This document shows positions 50,553-58,256 of a stretch of DNA of 64,000 bases, in pieces (within the stretch, counting starts at the first letter, position 1; every line of letters begins with the position of its first letter). A program made the translations under genes and the position numbers. The notes beneath the pieces are model-generated. The model was given only the letters and a program-made list of their open reading frames with translations, searched no databases and was not told the DNA's origin. This DNA comes from Kingella pumchi (GTDB lineage Bacteria; Pseudomonadota; Gammaproteobacteria; Burkholderiales; Neisseriaceae), in assembly GCF_022288825.1 (NCBI RefSeq), contig NZ_JAKOOW010000024.1, forward strand, positions 70,211-134,210, read 5' to 3'.

Positions 50553-53524
50553 ACGCCGTCGAAATCCGCGGCTTAAGCCACAGCTACCGCGGTAAAACCG
50601 CGCTCGACAATATCACCCTGAGCCTGCCGCAGGGCGCCAGCATCGGCATGATCGGGCCGGATGGTGTGGGCAAATCAACGCTGCTGGCGCTGATAGCCGG
50701 CGTGAAAACCATCCAGAAGGGCAGCGTGCGCGTGCTCGGCGCCGATCCCGCCCGCCGCCGCGAGCGCGAAGCGCTGCTACCGCGCATCGCCTTTATGCCG
50801 CAGGGCTTGGGCAAAAACCTGTATCCCACTTTGTCGGTGCATGACAACGTTGCCTTCCATGCCCGCCTGTTCGGCTTAAACCGGCGCGAGCGCGAAGAGC
50901 GCATCGCCCGCCTGCTCGATGCCACCGGCCTGACACCCTTTGCCGAGCGTGCCGCCGGCAAGCTCTCCGGCGGCATGAAGCAGAAACTCAGTCTGTGCTG
51001 CGCGCTGGTGCACGATCCCGAACTGCTGATCTTGGACGAGCCGACCACCGGCGTCGATCCCCTGTCGCGCCGCCAGTTTTGGCAGCTGGTGGCCGAGTTG
51101 CGGGCGGAAAACCCGGGCATGACGGTGCTGGTCGCCACCGCCTATATGGAAGAAGCCGAGCAGTTCGACTACCTGCTGGCGCTGGATGCCGGCCGCGTGC
51201 TCGCCTGCCGGCCGATGGCCGAAGTGCTTTCCGGCGGCATCACGCTGGAAGCGGCCTATGTCGCCATGCTGCCGGCCGAGCGGCGCAGCCCGTGGCACGA
51301 CGAAATGCTGACGCCGTTTGCCGCCGATCCCGCGCTGCCGCCCGCCATCGAAGCCGAGCATCTGAGCAAGCGGTTTGGCGACTTTATTGCGGTGAACGAT
51401 GTGAGTTTCCGCATCGCCCAGGGCGAGATTTTCGGCTTTCTCGGCTCCAACGGCTGCGGCAAATCCACCACCATGAAAATGCTCACCGGCCTGCTGGCCG
51501 CCAGCGACGGCAGTGCCCGCCTGCTCGGCAAGCCGGTGGCCGCCGGCAATCTCGAAACGCGGATGCAGACCGGCTATATGTCGCAGGCCTTTTCACTCTA
51601 TGAAGAGCTCAGCGTGCGCCAGAATCTGGTGCTGCACGCCCGTCTCTACCGCATCGCCCAAGCCGCCGCCGCCATCGACGGCGTGCTGCGCCAGTTCGAG
51701 CTTGCCGAACACGCCGACAGCCTGCCCGCCGCCCTGCCTTTGGGCGTGCGCCAGCGCCTGCAGCTGGCCGCCGCCTGCCTGCACCGCCCCAAAGTGCTGA
51801 TACTCGACGAGCCGACTTCCGGCGTCGATCCCGCCGCCCGCGATATGTTTTGGCAGTATCTGCTGCAGCTCTCGCGCCAAGAGCGCGTCACCATCTTTGT
51901 TTCCACCCACTTTATGAACGAAGCCGAGCGCTGTGACCGCATCTCGCTGATGCACCGCGGCCGCGTGCTCGCCGTCGGCACCCCCGCCGAACTGGTGCAG
52001 CGCCAGCAGGCCGCCAGCCTGGAAGAGTCGTTTATCCGCTTTCTCGAGCAGGACGAAGCACGGGAAAGCGGGCAGCCTGAAAGCGTGGAGACTGTTGCCG
52101 CAGATAAAGGACAAAAGCAGCCTGAAAATACCGAAACAGGCACCGCTAGTAATCTTTCAGGCAGCCTGAAACCAAGCGACGGCGGCAGGCAGCCTGAAAA
52201 TGCTGCGGAAGACGTTTCAGGCTGCCTGAACGGAAGTCAGAACGCTGATCAGAAGCAGCCTGAAAACCTAGCAAGGGCAGTTGAAGCAGTTGCGGAACAA
52301 AGGCAGCCTGAAACCCCCAAACCCAACACCGCCAACAATCTTTCAGGCAGCCTGAAAAGCGCCAAGGGCAGTAAGCAGCCTGAAAAACCGCGCCCGCGCG
52401 GTTTGCGCTACTGGCTGGCGATGGTGCTGACTTTCGCCCTGCGTGAGGGGCGGGAGCTGGCGGGCGACCGCATCCGGCTAATGTTTGCGCTGCTGGGGCC
52501 GCTGATTTACCTGTTTGCCGGCAGCTTGGGCATTTCCTACGATACCGACCAGCTGGATTTTGCCGTGCTCGACCAAGACCAAAGCCGCTACAGCCGCGAG
52601 CTGGTGCGCGAGTTTGAAGGTTCGGCCTATTTCCGCCGCGCCGCCGATTTGTCACGCCGCGAAGACATTGCCGCCGAACTGACCGCCACCCGTGTGGAGC
52701 TGGTCATCGAAATCCCGCCGCATTTTGGCCGCGACCTGTTGGCGCAGCGGCGGCCGCAAGTGGCGTTTTATATCGACGGCGCCATGCCGCAGCAGGGCGA
52801 AAACATCGCCGGCTATGCGCAGGGCATTGCCGCCGGCTACGCGCTGTCGCTGTACCGCACCTACGGCATCCAGCCTGCCGGCGCCGATCTCGATATGCGC
52901 TTTATCTACAACCCGACCTTTAAAAGCATCAATGCGCTGGCGCCGGGCTTTCTGATGCTGGCGCTGGTGATGATTCCGGCGATGATGACCGCGCTGGGGG
53001 TGGTGCGCGAAAAGGAGATCGGTTCGATTATGAATCTGTATTCCTCGCCCGCTTCCAGCCTGCAGTATCTGCTGGGCAAGCAGCTGCCGTATGTGGCGCT
53101 TTCGATGGGCGCTTATGTGATGCTGGTGGCGGTAATCGTGCTGGTATTGGATGTGCCGGTAAAAGGTTCGCTGGCGGCGCTGACGGCCGGCGCGCTGTGT
53201 TTCGTGCTTGCAACCACCGCTTTCGGCCTGCTGGTGTCGGCCTTTGTGCGTTCGCAGGTGGCGGCGATTTTCGCGGCGGCGATTCTGGCCATGATTCCGG
53301 CGATGAATTTTTCCGGCATGATTTACCCGTTTTCCACGCTCAGCGGTTCGGGCTACTGGATCGGCCGCGGCTTTCCCGCCAGCTGGTTCCAGATGGTCGG
53401 CCTGGGCGTGATTACCAAAGGGCTGCTCTGGCGCGACGTTTATCCGATTTTCGGCGTGCTGCTGGCGTTTTTCCTGGGCTATCTGCTCCTGGCTGCGCTG
53501 CTCTTGAAAAAACAGGAGTCCTGA
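50549..53524 (+). CDS. RbbA-type ABC transporter: two ATPase domains fused to an ABC-2 permease
   Basis: A 991-residue fusion. ATPase domain 1 (about 1-225) has GPDGVGKST near 36, LSGGMKQ and LLILDEPTTGVDP. ATPase domain 2 (about 270-500) has GSNGCGKSTT, LPLGVRQRLQ in place of LSGGQ, and VLILDEPTSGVDP. A linker of ~105 residues (507-613) is made almost wholly of DUS-encoded peptide. The ABC-2 permease (about 620-991) has a periplasmic domain between helices 1 and 2. The order matches E. coli RbbA/YhiH, a ribosome-associated ATPase also found in YhiI-RbbA-YhhJ operons. It starts with GTG overlapping the adaptor stop. The exported substrate is unknown. Confidence 0.9.
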   Translation: MNAVEIRGLSHSYRGKTALDNITLSLPQGASIGMIGPDGVGKSTLLALIAGVKTIQKGSVRVLGADPARRREREALLPRIAFMPQGLGKNLYPTLSVHDNVAFHARLFGLNRREREERIARLLDATGLTPFAERAAGKLSGGMKQKLSLCCALVHDPELLILDEPTTGVDPLSRRQFWQLVAELRAENPGMTVLVATAYMEEAEQFDYLLALDAGRVLACRPMAEVLSGGITLEAAYVAMLPAERRSPWHDEMLTPFAADPALPPAIEAEHLSKRFGDFIAVNDVSFRIAQGEIFGFLGSNGCGKSTTMKMLTGLLAASDGSARLLGKPVAAGNLETRMQTGYMSQAFSLYEELSVRQNLVLHARLYRIAQAAAAIDGVLRQFELAEHADSLPAALPLGVRQRLQLAAACLHRPKVLILDEPTSGVDPAARDMFWQYLLQLSRQERVTIFVSTHFMNEAERCDRISLMHRGRVLAVGTPAELVQRQQAASLEESFIRFLEQDEARESGQPESVETVAADKGQKQPENTETGTASNLSGSLKPSDGGRQPENAAEDVSGCLNGSQNADQKQPENLARAVEAVAEQRQPETPKPNTANNLSGSLKSAKGSKQPEKPRPRGLRYWLAMVLTFALREGRELAGDRIRLMFALLGPLIYLFAGSLGISYDTDQLDFAVLDQDQSRYSRELVREFEGSAYFRRAADLSRREDIAAELTATRVELVIEIPPHFGRDLLAQRRPQVAFYIDGAMPQQGENIAGYAQGIAAGYALSLYRTYGIQPAGADLDMRFIYNPTFKSINALAPGFLMLALVMIPAMMTALGVVREKEIGSIMNLYSSPASSLQYLLGKQLPYVALSMGAYVMLVAVIVLVLDVPVKGSLAALTAGALCFVLATTAFGLLVSAFVRSQVAAIFAAAILAMIPAMNFSGMIYPFSTLSGSGYWIGRGFPASWFQMVGLGVITKGLLWRDVYPIFGVLLAFFLGYLLLAALLLKKQES
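52070..52386 (+). repeat. nine-copy DUS array in the RbbA-like linker
   Basis: Nine DUS cores in about 320 bases, near 52072, 52117, 52158, 52188, 52217, 52254, 52302, 52343 and 52374. Five or six are read as QPE(S/N/T/K) and the rest as SGSLK or SGCLN. None is read in the frame that would place a TGA. Spacers between copies differ in sequence, so this is not a simple tandem duplication. Confidence 0.9.
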
Positions 53525-53525
53525 C

Positions 53526-54647
53526 ATGCGCCTGCTGCACAATATTCTCTACCTCACCGCCAAGGAAATCCGCAGCTTTCTGCGCGACTATGCGCTGCTG
53601 GCGCTGGTGGTGTTTATGTTTTCTTCCAGCATTTATTCCACGGCGAAAAACATCACCACCGAGATGAAAAACGCCGCCGTTGCCGTGCACGACCAAGACC
53701 GCAGCACGCTTACCTACCGCATCCGCGATTCGCTGCTGCCGCCGCAGTTTAAAAGCGTGGAAGACATCGACGAGCCGGAGATCGACCGCGCGATGGATAC
53801 CGGACGCTACACCTTTATCCTGTCTTTTCCGCCAAACTATACTGCCGACCTGCTTGCCGGCCGCCGGCCGCAGGTGCAGCTGCTGGTCGATGCCACCGCT
53901 ATGTCGCAGGCCGGCAAGGGCACCGGCTATCTGCAGGAAATCATCCGCCGCGAAAACGCCGAATATCTGAAAGATTATGCGCCGGCGGTGCTGCCTTTCG
54001 AGCCGCAAATCAATATCCTGTTCAATCCCAATCTGAAAACCGAATGGTTTATGCCGGTGTCGCAAATCGTCGGCAATGCTGCGCTGATGGCGATGATTCT
54101 TGCCGGAGCCGCGGTTATCCGCGAACGCGAGCGCGGCACCATCGAGCATCTGCTGGTGATGCCGGTGGGTGCCGGCGAGATTGTGCTCGCCAAGATTGCC
54201 GCCAATGTGCTGATTATTCTCACCGCCAGCACGCTGTCGCTGTATTTCATCGTCCATCAGGCGGTGGGCGCGCCGATTAACGGCTCGCTGGCGCTGTTTG
54301 TTGCCTGCAACGCGGTGTTTTTGTCGGCAATGGCCGGACTGGGCATCTTTCTGGCCACCTGCGCGCCGACCATGCCGCAGTTCAGCCTGCTGTGCATCAT
54401 TATCTACATCGCCATCAACCTGATTTCCGGCTCGGCCTCGCCGCTGGAGAGCCTGCCGCTGCTGATGCGCCAGATTTCCCGCCTTTCGCCCTTAACCCAT
54501 TTCACCGCCATTTCGCAGGCGGTGGTGTTCCGCGGCGCCGGCTGGCAGGTGATCTGGCCGCACGTTGCCGCCACCGCCTTCTCCGGCCTGGCCTTTACCG
54601 CGCTGGCTGTTGCCCGTTTCCGCCAGATGCTGGCACGGCAGGGCTAG
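53526..54647 (+). CDS. ABC-2 type permease (YhhJ-like)
   Basis: Second membrane subunit of the exporter, 373 residues: helix at about 20-38, a periplasmic domain (about 45-175), then five helices. The IRERERGTIEHLLVMPV segment near 200 is the usual cytoplasmic coupling motif of this family. It begins one base after the RbbA-like stop and is related to the permease half of that protein. Together they probably form the transmembrane dimer. Confidence 0.9.
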   Translation: MRLLHNILYLTAKEIRSFLRDYALLALVVFMFSSSIYSTAKNITTEMKNAAVAVHDQDRSTLTYRIRDSLLPPQFKSVEDIDEPEIDRAMDTGRYTFILSFPPNYTADLLAGRRPQVQLLVDATAMSQAGKGTGYLQEIIRRENAEYLKDYAPAVLPFEPQINILFNPNLKTEWFMPVSQIVGNAALMAMILAGAAVIRERERGTIEHLLVMPVGAGEIVLAKIAANVLIILTASTLSLYFIVHQAVGAPINGSLALFVACNAVFLSAMAGLGIFLATCAPTMPQFSLLCIIIYIAINLISGSASPLESLPLLMRQISRLSPLTHFTAISQAVVFRGAGWQVIWPHVAATAFSGLAFTALAVARFRQMLARQG

Positions 54648-54674
54648 CCGTTTTCAGGCTGCCGGAAACGAGAA

Positions 54675-54778
54675 AGGCAGCCTGAAACCCCTTTGCGCTG
54701 CTTTCAGGCAGCCTGAAACCCCTTTGCGCTGCTTTCAGGCAGCCTGAAAACCGTCTGCCCGGCTTTTCAGGCTGCCTG
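54675..54778. repeat. 31-base tandem duplication built on the DUS
   Basis: AGGCAGCCTGAAACCCCTTT plus 11 more bases is repeated exactly at 54675-54705 and 54706-54736. A third DUS starts at 54737 and an inverted copy ends near 54777. The whole fills the gap between the permease and the outer-membrane channel genes and can form hairpins. Confidence 0.85.
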
Positions 54779-54811
54779 CCGCCCCAAACCGAACCACGAA
54801 AGGAATCCGCC

Positions 54812-56245
54812 ATGTCCGCCGTCCCGTTTCGTTTTGCCGCCGCCGCGCTGCTGCTGGCGCTGGCTGCCTGCCGCAGCACCGAGATTACCGCGCCGTCTGC
54901 CGTGCGCCTGCCGGCGAATTTCGAGCATGCCGGCGCAGCGCAGGGCAGCGCGGACATCGCCCGCTGGTGGCGGCAGTGGCCGGATGCGCAGCTGCAAAGC
55001 CTGATTGAGCGGGGCTTGGCGCACAGCCCCGATATTGCCGCCGCGCAATCGCGCTTGGCGGAAGCCCGCGCCACCGCGCGGCTGGCGGGTGCCGAGCTGA
55101 ATCCGCAGCTGGGCGCGCAGGCTGCCGGCTACGGCTACCGCAGCGGGCGCGACGACCCGCATTTCGGTAACCATGCCACCATGACTTCTTTCGGCCTGCG
55201 CGCTTCGTGGGAACCGGATATTTTCGGCAAAAAACGCAGCGACGCCGATGCCGCCCGCGCCGCCGCGCTCGGCGTGCAGGAGCAGCTTTACGGCAGCCGC
55301 CTGCTGGTGGCAGCGGAGATTGCCGAACATTATCTGCACGCGCTGCGCATTCTCGAGCAGCAGACGCTGCTGGAGCGCCGTGCCGCCACCCTGCGCCAGT
55401 TGCAGCGCTATGCCGCCGGCCGTTTCCGCGCCGGCCAGGCCAGCGCCCACGATACCGATGCCGCAGCGGCGGCGGTGCAGGCGCTGGCGGCGCGGCAGGC
55501 AACGCTGGATGCCGAATTTGACCTGCACCGGCGCAGCATCGCCGTTTTAACCGGCCAGACGCCGCAGGATTTCCGTCTCGACACCGATGCCATGCGCCGC
55601 GCCGCGCTGCTGCAGCATCTGCCCGCCGCACCGCAGGGGCAGCAGCCGGCCGATCTGCTCGAGCAGCGCCCCGATATCCGCGCCCGCGCCGCCGAAGTGC
55701 AGGCGTATGCCGCCAAGCTCGCCAGCGCCAAAGCCGATCTGCTGCCGCGCTTTGAAATTAAATTTTTGTGGCAGACCGGCCGCATCGAGCTGGGCAGCGA
55801 TCTGGCGCTGCTCAACAACCAGCGCAGCAGCAGCGGGGGCCTGCTCAGCCTGGGCGTGCAGCTGCCGATTTTTACCGGCGGCCGCATCCGCGCCAATATC
55901 GATGCCGCCGATGCCCGCCTGAAAACCGCGCTGCTGCGCTACGACCAAACCCTGCTGCAGGCGCTGGCCGACGTGGACAACGCCTATCAGGCGCAGGCAG
56001 CGCTGGCGCGGCAGCAGGAGCGCATCGCCGCCGCCGCACAAACCGCCGCCAAGCAGGTGCGCGACGACCGCCTGCTGTTCCGCCACGGCCGCAAAACGCT
56101 TGATGTCGCCCTGCAGGCCGAACTCTCGGCAGCGGATGCCGACGAAAAACTGGCCGACAGCCGCCTGGCCGCCGGTCTCAACCTGCTCGCTCTCTACAAG
56201 GCCTTGGGCGGCGGCTGGCAGCCTGAAAACGGGGTAGTGCGCTAA
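54812..56245 (+). CDS. NodT/TolC-type outer-membrane efflux lipoprotein
   Basis: The outer-membrane channel, 477 residues with signal peptide and LAAC lipobox (cysteine 20), as in the NodT subfamily. Two repeats of the outer-membrane efflux fold are visible: RWWRQWPDAQLQSLIERGL and then SPDIAAAQSRLAEARA in the first, and RPDIRARAAEVQAYAAKLA in the second. The DUS-rich gap of 164 bases separates it from the permease gene, so it may have extra regulation. It completes a three-compartment export machine with the upstream genes. Confidence 0.9.
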   Translation: MSAVPFRFAAAALLLALAACRSTEITAPSAVRLPANFEHAGAAQGSADIARWWRQWPDAQLQSLIERGLAHSPDIAAAQSRLAEARATARLAGAELNPQLGAQAAGYGYRSGRDDPHFGNHATMTSFGLRASWEPDIFGKKRSDADAARAAALGVQEQLYGSRLLVAAEIAEHYLHALRILEQQTLLERRAATLRQLQRYAAGRFRAGQASAHDTDAAAAAVQALAARQATLDAEFDLHRRSIAVLTGQTPQDFRLDTDAMRRAALLQHLPAAPQGQQPADLLEQRPDIRARAAEVQAYAAKLASAKADLLPRFEIKFLWQTGRIELGSDLALLNNQRSSSGGLLSLGVQLPIFTGGRIRANIDAADARLKTALLRYDQTLLQALADVDNAYQAQAALARQQERIAAAAQTAAKQVRDDRLLFRHGRKTLDVALQAELSAADADEKLADSRLAAGLNLLALYKALGGGWQPENGVVR

Positions 56246-56660
56246 AGGGGGCAAAACAGCGTTTGCTGCGGTGGAAAACTCGTCCACAAAATCTGTGGGT
56301 AACAATGTGGATAAAAGCAGAATAATCCTTAAAACTTCTTTACTGATAAGCGTTGCCCTGTTTTTGCCTAAAAAACGCGCATGGCTAAATTTGTTTTAAA
56401 TCATGTTGTTAATTTGGGTATATTGATTTGAAAGCGCTTTTTTATTCTTGACAAAAACCGCTTTGTGAAAAAGGCGCCGATGTGCATAAAACTGCGGGAA
56501 ATTCGCCGTTTGCCCCAAGCAGCCTGAAAGCGCGGCCGGCGGCAGAAACGGCGAAACAAACACGGTTTTTAAGGTTTTTTGTGCTTGCATTCGCCCCGCC
56601 GTCTGCCTATGCTTGGCGCCCCGCCCGACAGGGTTTGCAAGCACACATCAGGAAAACACT
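56246..56660. other. AT-rich intergenic region with DnaA-box-like sites
   Basis: About 415 bases without a gene, visibly more AT-rich than the surroundings (56315-56460). It holds TGTGGATAA (56306-56314) and TGTGCATAA (56481-56489), both fitting the DnaA-box consensus TGTGNAWAA. TGTGGGTAA (56294-56302) has one mismatch. TTGACA occurs at 56448-56453 without a well-placed -10. One DUS is near 56519. Confidence 0.45.
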
Positions 56661-57719
56661 ATGGATACTTGGCAACAAAACTTGGCCGCGGTGCCGCTGG
56701 GCGATACCGGCCGCACCCTGGGCAGCGAAAAAGCAGTGGCCGCCGCCGAAATGCGCGCCGGCCGGCCGTATGTGAAGCTCGAATTCGGTTTTCCCGCGCA
56801 GCATCTGGCCGCCGGACTGCGGCAGGCGGTTTGCGATGCCATCGGCCGCGAAGCCGATGTGGAAATCGGCAGCCGCATCATCGCCCACAAAGTGCAGCAG
56901 GGCGTCGCCACCATCAAAGGCGTGAAAAACATTATCGCCGTGGCTTCGGGCAAGGGCGGCGTCGGCAAATCGACCACCACTGCCAACCTGGCCACCGCGC
57001 TGCAGCGCATGGGCGCCCGCGTCGGCGTGCTCGATGCCGATCTGTACGGCCCCAGCCAGCCGACCATGCTCGGCGTCGCCGAAACCCGCCCCGAGCAGCA
57101 AAACCGCAAATTCATCCCCGTGCGCAACCGCGATGGCATCCAAGTGATGTCCATCGGCTTTCTGATCGACCCCGGACAGGCCGTCGTCTGGCGCGGGCCG
57201 ATGGTCAGCCAGGCGCTGCAGCAGCTCTTGTTCCAAAGCGAATGGGACGACGTGGATTATCTTTTCGTTGATCTGCCGCCGGGCACCGGCGACATCCAGC
57301 TTACTCTGTCGCAGAAAATCCCGGTAACCGGCGCGGTGGTGGTCACCACGCCGCAGGACATCGCCCTGATTGACGCGCGCAAAGCGGTGGATATGTTCGA
57401 TAAAGTCAATATCCCGATTTTGGGTGTGCTGGAGAATATGTCGGTGCACGTCTGCACCAACTGCGGCCACAGCGAAGCCATTTTCGGCAGCGACGGCGGC
57501 AAAGAGCTGGCGGAAAAACTCAAAGTGCCGCTCTTGGGCCAGCTGCCGCTGTCGCTGCCGGTGCGCGAAGCGATGGACGCCGGCCAATCCGGCAAACTGC
57601 TGGCTGACTATCCCGCCGTCGCCCAAGTCTATACCGACGCCGCTTTTGCCGTCGCCCTGGCAGTGGCCGACAAAGGCAAAGACTTCAGCCGCGCCTTCCC
57701 GAAAATCGTCGTCGAATAA
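56661..57719 (+). CDS. apbC: iron-sulfur cluster carrier protein ApbC (Mrp/NBP35 family)
   Basis: P-loop ATPase that binds and hands on Fe-S clusters in the cytoplasm. The 352-residue protein has a short MIP18-like N-terminal domain (about 20-90), the deviant Walker A GKGGVGKST at 97-105, and the ENMSVHVCTNCGH motif. The CxxC pair of that motif bridges the cluster across the dimer. The start at 56661 is preferred over an in-frame upstream ATG since MDTWQQN has AGGAAAAC before it. A DUS terminator follows. Confidence 0.93.
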   Translation: MDTWQQNLAAVPLGDTGRTLGSEKAVAAAEMRAGRPYVKLEFGFPAQHLAAGLRQAVCDAIGREADVEIGSRIIAHKVQQGVATIKGVKNIIAVASGKGGVGKSTTTANLATALQRMGARVGVLDADLYGPSQPTMLGVAETRPEQQNRKFIPVRNRDGIQVMSIGFLIDPGQAVVWRGPMVSQALQQLLFQSEWDDVDYLFVDLPPGTGDIQLTLSQKIPVTGAVVVTTPQDIALIDARKAVDMFDKVNIPILGVLENMSVHVCTNCGHSEAIFGSDGGKELAEKLKVPLLGQLPLSLPVREAMDAGQSGKLLADYPAVAQVYTDAAFAVALAVADKGKDFSRAFPKIVVE

Positions 57720-57740
57720 ACTGTGAAGGCAGCATAAAGC

Positions 57741-57788
57741 AAAAAAGGCAGCCTGAAAGCCGCAAATCCGGCTTTCAGGCTGCTTTTG
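57741..57788. terminator. DUS-pair terminator after apbC
   Basis: AAAAAAGGCAGCCTGAAAGCC and GGCTTTCAGGCTGCTTTT form a strong stem 21 bases after the stop. The T run reaches to the next gene. Confidence 0.7.
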
Positions 57789-57797
57789 CAAACCACT

Positions 57798-58148
57798 ATG
57801 ACCGACACCCTAATCTATTTGTTCTTCACCGCCACGGCGCTTGAATTTCTCTTCGCCCTATGGCTAAACCGCCGCGCCCAAAGCGTGCTAGACGCCTTTA
57901 TTGCCAACCCGCAGCTGCACGAAGTAGCGGGCAGGCCGTCCGATCTTTATTTCGTGTGGGACATTTACCGGCTGCGCTACCGCTTTGCCCGTTTCCTGAA
58001 AAACCATCCCGCCAAGCCTGCATCGCTTGCCTGCACCGAAGCCGATTATCTGCTTGTCCGCAGGCTGGCCATCGTACTGCTGCGGCTGGAAATCGGCCGC
58101 GGTCTGCTGATTGTGCTGCTTGTCGCCGCGCACCATTGGCTTCGTTAA
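57798..58148 (+). CDS. small two-helix membrane protein
   Basis: A 116-residue protein with a hydrophobic helix at about 3-22, a basic/aromatic middle (YFVWDIYRLRYRFARFLKNH) and a second helix at about 90-112. Probable inner-membrane protein of unknown function. The start at 57798 follows directly on the apbC terminator, leaving a poor ribosome site. The DUS pair after it and its regular composition support a real gene. Confidence 0.6.
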   Translation: MTDTLIYLFFTATALEFLFALWLNRRAQSVLDAFIANPQLHEVAGRPSDLYFVWDIYRLRYRFARFLKNHPAKPASLACTEADYLLVRRLAIVLLRLEIGRGLLIVLLVAAHHWLR

Positions 58149-58152
58149 AACC

Positions 58153-58186
58153 AAGGCAGCCTGAAAACCTTTTCAGGCTGCCTTTC
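58153..58186. terminator. DUS-pair terminator
   Basis: AAGGCAGCCTGAAAA and TTTTCAGGCTGCCTTT with a T run, immediately upstream of the tex promoter. Confidence 0.65.
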
Positions 58187-58189
58187 TTT

Positions 58190-58195
58190 TATAAT
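58190..58195 (+). promoter_or_regulatory. -10 box of tex
   Basis: TATAAT followed by CCCGCC, 62 bases before the tex ATG. It directly abuts the preceding terminator. A palindromic DUS lies in the leader (58205-58221). Confidence 0.65.
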
Positions 58196-58256
58196 CCCGC
58201 CTTTTTTCAGGCAGCCTGAAACTGCCCAGCTCATTACTTATCAAGAGATTCTCCCA

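Noticed and set aside
52070..52386. Regularly repeated short sequence resembling a CRISPR array
   Set aside because: Repeats are 12-17 bases, occur in both orientations, have uneven spacing and are in frame inside a gene; no cas genes.
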